DNA of 64,000 bases from Apteryx mantelli (GCF_036417845.1 NC_089983.1:22287207-22351206), one strand, 5' to 3'; counted from the first letter of the stretch, positions 28,381 to 39,371 are shown. Made by a program: numbers and translations. The notes: generated by a model from the letters alone, not told the origin.

Positions 28381-28396
28381 TTTATTTAGCTTTATT
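28381..28396 (-). terminator. NUP35: predicted NUP35 poly(A) signals
   Basis: On the minus strand two AATAAA hexamers lie 10 bp apart (28391-28396 and 28381-28386), followed by a T-rich segment in the sense direction near 28350-28375. Used as the cleavage signal, they would give NUP35 a 3' UTR of roughly 600 nt. No transcript evidence is available here. An earlier AATAAA overlaps the stop codon and is described separately. Confidence 0.5.
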
Positions 28397-28967
28397 AATA
28401 AAACATAGGATAAAGAGTTAAAAGATTGCTATGACATTTAGAACAGGATGCCAGAGATAATTATAAAACAGCAATGAATCCAAATAAAAAAAAATTAAGA
28501 TTACATATACTAAAAACAGTCCTTATCCCTGGGAACCAGCTGTACATAGTGTTCTTCCAGCAAGAAGCCCATCATCTTTTTTTTTTTTTTTTGGGGGGGG
28601 GGGATAAAATTAAAGAATTAAAGGCATCAGTAGATAAAGCTGCCATTTTAAATATTTTGTGAATTACTTCCCAGTAAGTTGGAAAAGTAATTACAAGGAA
28701 AAAAGTCAGTGCTGATGCTTCTTTAGTCATGCAATCAAAGCACAAACAGGAAAAAAGCACTTAAATTTACACTGATTATATTTTTAAAACCATGTGCACA
28801 TTGCCATCATTTAAAGTGCAAGCTACATGTCCGCTGAATTCATAGAAGGCAAAACAGGTGAGATGGAAGTTGAGAGTACTGCCATCAATGGTTATACAAC
28901 TAACCAAGGATGCTGGTAGCAGATTTCAAATGCTAACCGTGCCTAGTATGTTCCTTCCTCTTGTTTA
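28397..28967 (-). other. NUP35: predicted NUP35 3' untranslated region
   Basis: The sequence between the NUP35 stop codon and the tandem AATAAA signals has no further exon and is AT-rich, as expected of a 3' UTR. In transcript sense it contains an 11-nt C run followed directly by a 16-nt A run (28577-28603 on the plus strand as T16G11). That A run could prime oligo-dT internally in cDNA libraries. Confidence 0.5.
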
Positions 28968-29045
28968 TTACCAGCCAAACACATATTCCATTGCTTTAGA
29001 TACAATACTTTCATCTTTCCTAGGAGTCTGCCTGTCAGAAACCAC
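28968..29045 (-). CDS. NUP35: NUP35 coding exon 9 and stop
   Basis: Residues 300-324, [20 protein letters not shown] then YVFGW and TAA. It is the C-terminal amphipathic helix that inserts in the nuclear membrane in Nup53/NUP35 proteins. The exon is preceded by a long pyrimidine tract ending CTTCTAG. An AATAAA hexamer overlaps the stop codon. Confidence 0.95.
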   Translation of the reverse strand: MVSDRQTPRKDESIVSKAMEYVFGW

Positions 29046-32000
29046 CTAGAAGGCAGGGGAAAGAGAAAGAGAGAAAATAAAGAGAATCAGTCAACACAGT
29101 TAACTCGATATTAAACTTTTCTCTTTTTAAGTATTACTATATTTTGCCAAAGTATGTTTGTAAGTTCCAAAACAAACTCTTAATTTCTGGAAAAGTGACA
29201 AGTCATTAATTTTTTAAATGATTTTAGCAGCTGAGCAGACTAAGTATGCACTCAAATCACCTCTTTACCACTTGCTATAAGAAATGACAGGAGAAGAAAA
29301 AGGCTAAGGCCACTAACTTTTTTAAATGTGTCTAGCTTCAAACAATTAAGCAAGGCAGAGGGGGTTGCTATCTCCCCTTAAAATACCTGGTAGTCACTAG
29401 TGGAAGCTTTATATGCTGTTGCAAGAGGTCTCATTGTAGAAATTCTGGTAGTATTTGCAGGTTGTACTGGTGTGCCTAAGGATTTTGTAGGTGGAGTAAA
29501 GACTGAAGACATTGAGGTTGTAGAGTTTCTTTCAAAGTTTTCCATCACACTCTTGGGGAAGAAAAAAGTTAATGTAACAATCAAAAACTGAAAAGCTATA
29601 CAACAGTATTCCAATCTTTATGGACTTATATAAAATTGTTTGATAAAAATATATGTCTGCATATCAAAGCAAGCAAAGACTACACTTAAAGTGCCTTTCA
29701 GTACAACCTGTTAAGACTTGCAGGAAGCTTCAGGAAATAACTTTTCAGGCTCACTTGAACATACATAGCATAATGACCATCTTCCAGATATTTCTAAAAC
29801 ATTTTACTTGACCTGGATAGGAGTAAATCTCCAAGTATTTACCAGCCTGCAGTGCTTCGCTCAGACTCAATTTGCAAAGAAATTTCCTTCAGTCCCCATG
29901 GCAAATACTAGGAAAAGGAGTCAGAAGGCTCTGGCTCCGTTTTGTAAGTGTGTGTTGAAAAGGCAATGCACAGAGAATGGAAGAAGCAGTAAGTGACTTG
30001 ATCAGAATGATGCGTTCCACAAGACAAGAGGGATGACAAGCAGCCTGGGGAGACCTGATCCACCTTCCCTCTACTGCATCTAGACTCAGTGGAGCACAGC
30101 ATTGAACCAGCCGAAGGAAAGCAGACATCCAAAAGCACATGGGGCAGAAGACCAGCTCTTCAAAATACAGGAGAGGATTAGTGTCCAGTATGGGTGACAG
30201 CTGACCCTCCACTCAGCATGAGGGGAACCTACAGAACCAACTGCAACTTTTAGATCAGAAGCCTGAGCTGATGTCAAATCCATATCTAGTTTTCAATTGC
30301 AAGGAAGAGTTTTACAGGTCCAGGCCAAGCCCTCAATGGATTAGTCTCCAGAATTCTCTCTCGCTTCCAGAAACTGAACATCTCAACCTCTTTCTGCACA
30401 GACATTCCCATCCTTGGAAACCAGTCAGAGCAGCAAATATGAAAGGTAAAGTTGACGATCACGGGTTTATCTATCAATATTTAAAAGTGAACACTATCCA
30501 CAAAAGAGATAATGACAATTCAAAAGCAACAAATGAACCAGATGTCTGACAATTAAGTGTCTTAAATCATTGTTTCTTGAGTTTTGGCTTATAGGTGATT
30601 CAGCCAGTCATACTAACTGGACAACAAATTAACAAATAAGGTAAGAAGAGAGGCTGGAAGCCCTATCACAAATCTGTGGAGAAAAGGGGCACTGTAATAG
30701 GTGCAAATTTTAAGCAACATAGGAAGAAATGTTTAAAACTGGTAAAAGCTGAATTTGATAATCACCAGCTTTATTTCTAAGGCCTTCCTCTCAGAATAGT
30801 TTACTTTTTACTTTTACTGCATTAGTCCTTAAGTGTTGTGTCCCTTTAGAGGAGACCAAAAATTCTGTGAGGAATAAATGACAGTGGCATTTGCTCAAGC
30901 TAGTGCACAATACCATATATAAGGCACAATCAATGCACAGGAACCAACAGCTCACAATAAAAAATCAGACTGAAATAAAACCATCATTTACAACCCCCCA
31001 ACTACTATTTACAAGGAAGGGAAAATGGACGGTGGGGGTGTGTGGTAAGATCAGGATTTGTCTTGCTAGCAAATTTTCAGCCTAATGTACTAAGGTAAAC
31101 TTAAGACAGAATCAGATAAGAAGTCACATAAGAGTCAGAGGATGCAAGAGACAATTTGGAGCAATAACAACAATTTTAATCCACATCCACATCTAATGCA
31201 GGCTACACTGCCTCAGGTTCCAATCTGGGAAACTGTTTCGTCTCCACTGTCTCTTAAGTCTTAAAGAAATTATGGTTTCAATTCATATCTTGAAGACCAA
31301 CACAGATTTGTGTATTATGGTAATTTCCAAGCATCATGGAGACTTCCCACAGTGACCCTTCTCAGCATGGCATTTTGTCAAATACTTAATAAAAACTCAT
31401 TTAAGGTTTAATAGATTATACCTATATAACTTATCTACCTATGCCTTGTGTTTCAAAAACAAAAAAGTTAAGGGAGCAGGAAAGAAATAAAAAGGAAGTC
31501 CAAAAGCAGAGTGCCTTATATTTAAGTAAAAGCAGTTACTAACTTACTTTATCTATACAAGGCTTGACACCAATCATGATAGATTCACCAAAAATTCTTC
31601 CATCTTTGCTTAAGGCTTTCCGGGCTTGAAGCTTAGACTGATATCGAATGTGCATCCAGTTTCCTGCATTGGACATCTGTATGAGATTAAATGACAGTTG
31701 CAAAATTTAAGGTTTTAAAGAATGTGCAAGAACATTTTCAGAGATAAGTCTCAAACTAAGACATACCACATGCTTTAATATGTTTCCATACTGAGCAAAC
31801 TGAAGAAGAATATATGAAGCTGATGCTTGAGGAAATCTGAAAAACAGAGGAAAAACACTCAAAAAATCATAATGAGAACCAAGTTTTTTGGTGTTAAAAT
31901 ACATCCTTATAAAGGGTTTCTAGAAGTGCAAAACAAGATGATGTATTAATACTGTTTTAGAAGCAGTGACTTGCATAATGTTACCACACACCTCAATAGT

Positions 32001-35000
32001 AGAATGCTGCCTTTCTAATCTGAAGAAACAACATGCAGCTTAAGCTAAGGTGCTTCACTAAAATATCAGATATGTCTGTTTGCTGGCTTTGACCACAGTT
32101 GCAGAACCTAGGAATACCAGATAACAGCAATGTCTGACTGCTATTTCTTTCCATACGTTGCCAAGACTTTGTCCATTATTTCTAATATTTCAGAAATCAA
32201 CTCACCCAAATACGGTTACCCATGTGTCATCAAGTTGATCTTCTGAAGTTAGGGAATCACCCTGAGTGTAAAAAGGATCTAGCTGAGCAGGAGACAGAGT
32301 AGTCTTTCTAGGCTGTCCAATACTTGCAGGGCTGAATACACTTGAAGCTGTTAAATTGAAATGGCATTGTTTAACAAGTTACTTTTGCAAGACACACAAG
32401 CTTAAGAACATATCCTAAAAGGATAAATTCAACATCAAGTGTTTCATTTGTATATGAAAGAGTCTGGTGGAGATTTATTTGCAGACAAATAGTAAGTCAA
32501 TTCAAACTTCACATCTGCAAGCATGCTCCTGAGTTTTGTGACTAGCCTCAGCTTTCTTGTTAACACTTAAACAGCAGCAGCAGCTTAATACAGAGGCCAA
32601 GTAGGAACAAGACTATCCAGAATTAAGCCTAGCAAGATGCCATAGGTTCATACAAAAGGTAGAAAGCCTTATGAAGGTGGAAGGCCACCCATCAATTTCA
32701 GCAGCTTTACTCAGGTAAAACTACCTCTGTGCTCAATTCAGTAACAAGCTCTCCACAAGGAACAAGTAAAGATGGTTGATTCAATCAGTGTCATGGTGGA
32801 AAGGTATTTCCTATTCACATACCTTTTGAAGAACTAGTAAGAAAGACGTGACTGCTTTGCAAATTAGCAAGGAGTTGATCTAGTCTGGACAATAATGATT
32901 TTTAATTGAGTACTAAGGAAGGCAATAAGAAAGTAGTCTATATATTTTGACAGGATGTCTACCTGCTCCAGGAGTTGATGGCATAGTTCCAACCAATGGG
33001 CTCTGCGTTACAGAAAAGCTGGGCTGCATTAAAATACAGAAAGTAACAAATCATTCTAAGTAGTATACTTTTCATATCAGAAAAGATCATTTTCAGGCAA
33101 CTTAATGTCAGGCAAGAATATTAACAGTTTGCCTTAAGTTACTCCTTCTAACTTTCAAGATTAAGATCAGACACATTTATATGTTTATTTAATACAAGGT
33201 TTCCAAACTCGCCCCACACACTCTCCCCCACCTATTCAACACCATTTTTACATTCTAACACAACTTAGTAGCCTAGTAGATAGCCTGAACATCCAGTAGG
33301 CCTCAATTATTACATGCTGGAATTTACAACTGATTACTAAGCCACAGAAAATAATGCAGTTAGCTATCTTACTACGAAACTTAACTGTTAGAAGCAGAGA
33401 TAGTACAGGAATGTAGAGCATACCATTACACCCAAGAAAAGAATCACAAGCAACAAAATTTAGGAATTGTCCACAGTATTTTATCATCTAACAAGCAACA
33501 TCTCCTGTCATACAAGAAAGCCTATTTAAGTCATAGGAACTGGAAACTTTGGACTAACAAATCTGTTACCTAACATCAATCACATATCCTTTGTCAAGGC
33601 AAATAGCTTTTGGTATCAATACTCAGAAACCTTAAAGGTTAACTTTGTCGAGGTAGTTATCTCACTATTGCTGCATTATAGTATTTCACACATTATTTGT
33701 GTGCATCCTGAGGGAAAGGATGCCAATATTGTAAGTTATCAGTATCTGATTTTTACTGTCTAAAAGATTTAGAAATCATGTAAGCATACACACACTTGTA
33801 TTTTCTATCACCAGACTTACTATTCTCTCTCAATTCTTTAGTGCAACTTCAAGTTTTAGCTGTTACCCATTATTTTCTCTTTAATATAGAAGAATCTCAA
33901 TATCTGAAAAAATAAGTTTATTTTTATCCTGAATCATGGCAATTCTTATGTCCAAGATCAAGCAAATTGGAGCACTTGTAGATTTAGCAGCATGCATTCT
34001 AACTGATAGCCGCTAATAATTTTTTTGGAAACATTTACTTCTTCAAGACAGTAGTGGATTCTCTTCTTCACAGAGGACCTGAAACTTTAGAATAATCCTT
34101 TCAGAAGGCAACATTCAATAAAAGGCCTGCTCATTCAGTGAATGTTCTCTTGCATCAGAAGAATCATGTTCACTGAAAAAGAGCTTACTAGCACTTAACT
34201 GCTCAGATTAGGTGAGCAGCAAAGGTGTTTATTCACATAATCTTCTAGAAATTTTACTGTTGCTCTTCCAAAATGACCTGTATCCCCCTACCCCGTTTGA
34301 TAAGGTATTTTACTCAGCACAGAATCTCTTCTACCTCTGTAAGCACACCAAAAGAAAAGATCACATTTATTTGGATATTTCTGGCAATCAGCAACCAAAT
34401 AAACTTACAAGAAGGTGAAGGGCTGCAACAAGTCTGTATCTGTCATGTAAAAAGCATAATACAGGCAAGATCTGTGTTTTTCATTCTCTACTGTCTATTG
34501 ATAAACAGCAACTACAGAAGAAAGCTCCACTACTGCAGAGCTACTACTACAAAGGAACAGGCACACAAAACAACCAGAGCAAGCAACAACGTGAACTGAA
34601 AACTCAGTCATTTTGCTACAACTGTTTATACAACTGAGTTAAAGAATTCACTGAAGCAGTAATCTACCTCATGTTTTCTGCTGAGAATAAGTCAGTACAT
34701 AAACCACTTACCGGTCTTGAGGTTAGAGGTGTTGGTCCAAGTCCAGGACTAGATAATTCATCGTATATGCTTCTAACTGGTGGAGCACCACTTTTATCTT
34801 TATGCGTAGGGACTACTGGTTGTGGGGGAGAGCCACCTGCACTTAAAAGGAGCAGACAAAAAGCCTAAGAAAGTCTGTAATTTTACTCCATTGTTGTGTT
34901 CTTGAAAGTTCAACAGCAAACTCAGCCACAAAAGACCATTTATTCTTTCACTGGGGATTTGCAAAACCATCTGACCTACCAAACTGCTCAGGTTAGAGAG

Positions 35001-37432
35001 TTCTGTGCATGAATATTACATATTTATCAGAAACTGTCTCCTTACACAGGCATCATCTAAAACTTGTAAATCGCCAGTTGTCATAACACACTTGATTAAA
35101 CCTGATATATTCCCTATTTAAACATACTTGTTCTTTTTAAAGAGTTCTAAGCATAGCTACATCCTTCCTGCTTTAAGGCAGATTAACATTTGAATTGTTT
35201 CAGAGACTAACTGCCCCCTATCAGAGATACAAAAGCAAGGTTTCTAAGAATTAAGGGACATACTGTACTAAAGAACCATGTCAAAATGTGTACAGCATTG
35301 CTTACACTGTCAAAGTCCCACTGTTTATTCCTTTCCTTCCCATAAAATTTCATATTAAATAAAGTGTAAGCTCCCAAGAGTAGGAACTAGTCTGCATATA
35401 GCAAGGATGAAGTTAAGTTAGCTGCCCTACCATTTTTTAAACATTAGGACTTCCACTATTACAGCAAATTAAATTGACTGAAAGATCTTGATATACCTCT
35501 GAATACTTTGTGTGGGTTTACACCAGAGAAAGTAGTTTGACCTTACAATTTTCACTTACCTCAAGACTCCTCTCTCACCAGTTTAACACATCCAGGAACT
35601 GCTTTAAAATACTATGTAAAGCACTCTCTCTTCAAGGTTCTCACCTTAAGTTTAAATAATACACTTAACCACTTGTTTTAGGAAACGTCTGTTAGTGTTT
35701 TACTGGTTGCCCTGTTTGTGGAACTGACACGCTGTTGCTGTAATGATCCCTTTTTAAAAAAGATGAGGTGAAATGCACATGTTTATTTTAATTTTTGAAA
35801 CTAGTTTCTCAAGAGGGTTGCATTTAAGGGGAGGGGGAGGAAAGGTGGTTGGAAAGAGAAAAGCATCTACCTCCAACAGGTAAGAGGTGTCACTACTGCA
35901 GCCCAATTGCAGCAGACATTAAGACTGTCAAATACTACATCAATTACTAGATACTTAGTATTTTTTATTTTTTCTCCATTCAATTTTAAGAACCTGACAA
36001 TCTGTAAGCGGCTTTTTAGAATTCATTGCAAAGAAATCAATAGCTTTCACGAGCTGCATTTAGTTTGCCAGCAGATATCTAACTGCTTTGAGCAAAGAAA
36101 ATGCAGATGGCTGTACATGCAACTGATTTGTAAAGACTTGTATAAATTGAACTTATATTAGGAGAGGTTCATATTACCTTTGTTGTAGAAGTAGCCTTTC
36201 CTGGTATCAAAACTGCCAATTTATAATATTTGTTAAGCTTAAGCCTACTCTGAGAAGTTTAGCCAAACTAAACTGAACACATTTAAGTTCACTGTCAAGC
36301 AAATTCTAAAGCTACATGGATTCAAGTCTGCAACAGTCAGAGCAATAAAGAAAACCCTAATTCTTACTCTTGGGACAACTTCTCAGTTTTTAATGAATCC
36401 TGACCTGCAAGTAGAGGAGACCTCATTTCCATTACACCAACAGTAGGGCCACTTAAAGCACGTGGTTGTGGAGTCACTGGAGCAGGTAGATCACCCATCA
36501 AAAATCCAGGAAGAAACTGAGCACCAGCACCTGGCTTGGGAGACATCGGGGAGCCAAGAGTCATTGGCTCAGCTCCTACATTAACAAAAACAAAATTTAA
36601 AAACTTCACAGCAGCCAAACAATCCAGTCTCTCCCATCACTTACATAGCAGTTCCATAAATAAACTGCAAACGAATTCACAATGAATAAGATGTTTCTAA
36701 TAAGTTTTATTTTCTTGAAAAATAAGTTATCATAATCTTGCATTTTTAGCAACTGCACTATCTAAAAGGCAGTAAAAGAACTGCCACACTGGGACTTCCT
36801 TCTTAAAATATACTACTTTGGTCACATGAGACATCTGCCTCTATTTGCTTTGTTAAGGTGTTTATTTTACTTCTGAAAGAAATCCTATCAAGAATCCTGC
36901 TTTGTGCCCCCGCCCAGAGAACATGCCCTGCCAAAGCCCTCGGGGCTCTTGCCAGCCACCTCCGTTTCGCTGCGGCCCAGGCACCAGAGCGCGGCTTGCC
37001 ACGCTTCGCGCCCACAAGCTTGCTCGGGACTGCTGCTTTGGGGTGCTCTAAGCACAGCTCTGACACCACGAAACGTTTGTGCTGCTGCCGTTTAGCTCAC
37101 CGCACACCCCCTTTCGCTTCCCCTCAGAGGAAGGCGCTCCTCCTTCCGCAATCTCCGGGTGCAGCCGGCCACCGACACCAGGCTGAGCACTGCGGCCCAG
37201 CACTGCCCGGATTCCGGCCGCCGGTACCGCCGGCGGCCCGCGCCGCCCGGGGCAGGGGCAGAGCCAGGCCGCAGCTCGGGCAGCGGCGGCCTCCGAGGCG
37301 CCCCGCCGCCGGCTGCGCGCGCGCGGGCGAGGCGGCGGGAGGCCAGCGCGGCCGCGGCGAGGCGCAGCCCGGAGGGGCGGCCCCGCGGCGCGGCTCACCT
37401 GCGAGGGGCGTCTCCACGGCGAAGGCGGCCAT
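28968..37432 (-). CDS. NUP35: NUP35, nucleoporin 35 (Nup53), complete, 9 coding exons
   Basis: Join on the minus strand: 37399-37432, 36405-36575, 34712-34836, 32963-33023, 32206-32347, 31767-31836, 31548-31676, 29387-29551, 28968-29045. The total is 975 nt, encoding 324 residues (human 326). The product is a linker nucleoporin of the nuclear pore inner ring, joining NUP93, NUP155 and the membrane nucleoporin NDC1. The N-terminal half is a disordered Ser/Pro-rich region ([29 protein letters not shown]). The RRM-like MPPN dimerisation domain covers about residues 163-250 ([43 protein letters not shown]). The C-terminus KAMEYVFGW is the membrane-binding amphipathic helix known in this family. 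All introns are GT/AG and reading phases match across all eight junctions. The ATG gives MAAFAVE as in mammals. Confidence 0.97.
29046..29386 (-). other. NUP35: NUP35 intron 8
   Basis: GT/AG intron of 341 nt, AT-rich, with a strong pyrimidine tract before the acceptor. No internal feature was recognised. Confidence 0.9.
29387..29551 (-). CDS. NUP35: NUP35 coding exon 8
   Basis: Residues 245-299. It begins [10 protein letters not shown], continues through [15 protein letters not shown], and ends [20 protein letters not shown]. The [18 protein letters not shown] segment is almost invariant in vertebrates. It is more diverged from human in the [13 protein letters not shown] stretch. Confidence 0.96.
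29552..31547 (-). other. NUP35: NUP35 intron 7
   Basis: GT/AG intron of about 2.0 kb. A plus-strand frame at 30271-30549 and a minus-strand frame at 29889-30212 exceed 90 codons but match no family I know. No transposon was recognised. Confidence 0.85.
31548..31676 (-). CDS. NUP35: NUP35 coding exon 7
   Basis: Residues 202-244, [43 protein letters not shown]. This completes the MPPN domain. It is a phase 0 exon of 129 nt with donor GTAAGT. Confidence 0.97.
31767..31836 (-). CDS. NUP35: NUP35 coding exon 6
   Basis: Residues 178-201, [17 protein letters not shown] then NILKHV. It is identical to mammals over this core stretch of the MPPN domain. The donor is GTATGT. Confidence 0.97.
31837..32205 (-). 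other. NUP35: NUP35 intron 5
   Basis: GT/AG intron of 369 nt separating exons 5 and 6, inside the MPPN domain. No internal features were recognised. Confidence 0.9.
32206..32347 (-). CDS. NUP35: NUP35 coding exon 5
   Basis: Residues 131-178, with [35 protein letters not shown] and [10 protein letters not shown]. The last part opens the RRM-like MPPN domain. The donor is GTGAGT. Confidence 0.96.
32348..32962 (-). other. NUP35: NUP35 intron 4
   Basis: GT/AG intron of 615 nt. No internal features were recognised. Confidence 0.9.
32963..33023 (-). CDS. NUP35: NUP35 coding exon 4
   Basis: Residues 111-131 (first base), reading [20 protein letters not shown]. It matches the human ISVMQSPLVGVTSTPG segment. 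The acceptor is AATGCAG and the donor GTAGAC. Confidence 0.92.
33024..34711 (-). other. NUP35: NUP35 intron 3
   Basis: GT/AG intron of about 1.7 kb, AT-rich. No repeats or alternative exons were recognised. Confidence 0.88.
34712..34836 (-). CDS. NUP35: NUP35 coding exon 3
   Basis: Residues 69-110, including [33 protein letters not shown] and TPLTSRP. The SIYD[DE][IL]SSPGLG motif is conserved with human. The donor is GTAAGT and the exon ends in phase 0. Confidence 0.94.
34837..36404 (-). other. NUP35: NUP35 intron 2
   Basis: GT/AG intron of about 1.6 kb. Around 35365-35395 the plus strand reads TGTAAGCTCCCAAGAGTAGG, which is faintly like the tail of old MIR/L2-type elements. The match is too short to call. 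A second, stronger donor lies at 36363-36367. Confidence 0.85.
36405..36575 (-). CDS. NUP35: NUP35 coding exon 2
   Basis: Residues 12-68, from [16 protein letters not shown] to [12 protein letters not shown], part of the disordered N-terminal region. The acceptor is AATGTAG. The donor GCAG|GTCAGG is non-optimal but is the one that keeps the frame into exon 3 ([10 protein letters not shown] as in human). A stronger GTAAGA lies 37 nt downstream (see findings). Confidence 0.92.
36576..37398 (-). other. NUP35: NUP35 intron 1
   Basis: GT/AG intron of 823 nt. The part next to exon 1 (about 36900-37398) is very GC-rich and belongs to the CpG island. The rest is AT-rich. Confidence 0.88.
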
Positions 37433-37860
37433 GGCGGCGGGAAACGGCTGCCGACACCTCCGCCAGGCGCTTTCAAACGGGGCGGAAGCGCCTGCCGACG
37501 TCACTTCCGGGAGGCGCGGCCTTGTGGCTCCCACCCACCCTCCCGCCATCTCGCGAGCCCCCCCCTGGCGGGGAGAGGCCGGGGTGGCGACGCCGAGCAC
37601 GACATGGAGCTACGTCACTGCCGGGCCCCGCCCTCGGGGCGGGAGATCACAAAGCGCGGCCCGGCGATTTCCACCCCGATAGGTGGGAGCATCGCCTGCG
37701 TCACCCGGGAGGTTGCGTCACCGCCGCGCCCCGCCCGAGCTGGCGGGGCTCGTGCGGAGGCCGGGCGAAGCTGTGGCCCCGAGGCTCGTTACACCCGTGC
37801 AGACCCGTAGCTATCGTTACACGTTGGTTCCGCAGCGTTTCTAGGGCCAACAACTCATAA
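36900..37860 (-). promoter_or_regulatory. NUP35: NUP35 CpG-island promoter
   Basis: GC-rich, CpG-dense DNA surrounds exon 1. Upstream of the ATG (higher coordinates, minus-strand gene) I see GACGTCAC (37497-37504) overlapping an ETS site ACTTCCGG (37503-37510), CCGCCATC (YY1-like) joined to TCTCGCGAG (37549-37557, CGCG element bound by BANP), TACGTCA (37611-37617), and two TGCGTCAC boxes (37697-37704 and 37714-37721). No TATA box is apparent. This is a typical housekeeping, TATA-less promoter. Start sites cannot be fixed from sequence alone. Confidence 0.75.
37399..37432 (-). CDS. NUP35: NUP35 coding exon 1
   Basis: Encodes [11 protein letters not shown] plus one base of the next codon. MAAFAVE is the conserved vertebrate start. 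The context GCCGCCATGG is a near-ideal Kozak sequence. The donor is GTGAGC. Confidence 0.95.
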
Positions 37861-38780
37861 ACCCGTGAGTAAGAACGGGAGATGGCGTGGAAAAGGTTAC
37901 TCACCGGAGGAGAGGCTGGTCAGGCACTTCCAAGGTTCGCAGCACGTTTAGCCACCCACACCTAAAATGGCAATGGAATGACCCATTCCCCCTTTGAAAT
38001 GGGAAAATGATGGCCAGCAAATGCCAATATGGGGGTCACCTAAAACCTGCATTAACAGTGAGCATGAACAATTAATACTGAGAAGTAGACACAGTGTAGT
38101 TGAAACTCAGTGACACACTGCAATTCAAATGAGTGGTATGAGGAGGAGAGAATACTGTATCAGTACTTGCAACCAAGCCTTTCAAATATCTTTCATTTAG
38201 CACAAAATTTATCCAAACACAGAACTCTTTTATTGTATATTAACATGTCAAGCAGTTTAGAGCTGGCATAAAGGCCACAGAAAACACTAACTACATTAAC
38301 AAAATCTTTAACAAACTCTATCATATATGTTCTTTTTAGGTGATGTTGAATGGAGTGAGAAGACAGCAGTGCAGGACTGGATGCAAAGAAAAGGCAGTAG
38401 CAGTAACTCTGAGATATGTTGCTTTAAATATTTTTTATATCTCTCCTGAAACAATCTACCAAAATAAAAACTGATGGCCTGGTTCCGGCACTTCAAAAAC
38501 ATCATGTTAGTGCACTTTGAATCATTACTAGATGGGAAATGGTAAAAAGAAATAAAGTATTAAAGCACCCTACGCCTTTTTTACTTCCATCAAAAGACCA
38601 TCTGGTTTAATTTCTAAAAATATTTATCAGGTGGCTAGCCCATGAAATTCAATAAAAGCTTCTTTCTTTGCAATATCAATTCAAGACCTAATAGCAAGGT
38701 ACTTTATTACAGGAACATTTTATTATCTAGGTTTTACAATCAGCTAGAATGAATAAAGATTCAGTTTAATATTAAAGTAA
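37861..38780. other. spacer between NUP35 and DUSP19
   Basis: About 0.9 kb of AT-rich DNA between the NUP35 CpG island and the likely end of DUSP19. No coding exon or transposon was recognised. Several TTTATT (AATAAA on the minus strand) hexamers near 38703-38724 are alternative DUSP19 poly(A) signals. Confidence 0.6.
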
Positions 38781-38790
38781 ACAGGGCAAC

Positions 38791-38796
38791 TTTATT
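38791..38796 (-). terminator. DUSP19: candidate DUSP19 poly(A) signal
   Basis: This is the first AATAAA hexamer on the minus strand after the DUSP19 stop, about 355 nt downstream. Two more follow at 38719-38724 and 38703-38708. Which one is used is unknown. Confidence 0.4.
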
Positions 38797-39149
38797 ATCT
38801 CAATTATCATTTTATGTCCTTTCTCTATTGGCTGCATTGTCTGATGGTTCAATAAAGCCCATCATTCTGTTTTTTCCTAATATTGCAAGGAAAAGAGAAC
38901 TTTATCTTTCTATCATTGCTCTAGAAAGAGCTTGTTCTTCGGCCAAATCATCTCTGAAGTCAGTAGAATGCCATTTGGCCTCTAAACTAGATGCTGAAAA
39001 AAAGAGCAGGGAGGGAACACAGAATAAAAATGCGTGGAGAATGAATTTAAAATGCATATGTGAAAGGGAACTGCAAAATGACAGATTAAAGTACATCCAA
39101 CATCTGTTATTGTATAGTCAAAACAGATTGTTTCACTTCTTCCTTTTGA
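38797..39149 (-). other. DUSP19: predicted DUSP19 3' untranslated region
   Basis: AT-rich DNA directly after the DUSP19 stop codon and before the first AATAAA on that strand. No further exon similarity was seen. The overlapping open frame on the plus strand (38828-39220) is uninformative. Confidence 0.45.
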
Positions 39150-39371
39150 TCAGTCATGATCATTTATGCTTCCATTTGCCTTTTTATTGTATTCTTGGTA
39201 CTTGTGAAGCTGCTCCATGAAGCCAGGATTTGGACAAGCAGCAGGCCTTGCATTTTTCACCAGAGAAAAGGCTCTAGCAAAACTGAGTCCTTCTGAATTC
39301 ATTAGAAAACCGATGACTATTGCTGCTGCACGAGAGACTCCTGCATTACAGTGAACCAGTACCACACCATC
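39150..39371 (-). CDS. DUSP19: DUSP19 coding exon 4 and stop
   Basis: Residues 143-215 plus TGA. It opens with [20 protein letters not shown], containing the catalytic HCNAGVSR, then [19 protein letters not shown] and [15 protein letters not shown]. The tail [12 protein letters not shown] differs from human, as is usual for this poorly conserved C-terminus. Confidence 0.97.
   Translation of the reverse strand, partial: DGVVLVHCNAGVSRAAAIVIGFLMNSEGLSFARAFSLVKNARPAACPNPGFMEQLHKYQEYNKKANGSINDHD

Noticed and set aside
35365-35400. MIR/L2-like tail in NUP35 intron 2
   Set aside because: Only about 30 bp resemble the family (TGTAAGCTCCCAAGAGTAGG); too short and diverged to call.
36858-37682. 274-codon open frame on the plus strand across the NUP35 promoter
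   Set aside because: It lies in a CpG island where stop codons are rare in every frame, overlaps other long frames on both strands, has a Pro/Arg/Ala-biased product, and conflicts with the well-supported NUP35 exon 1.
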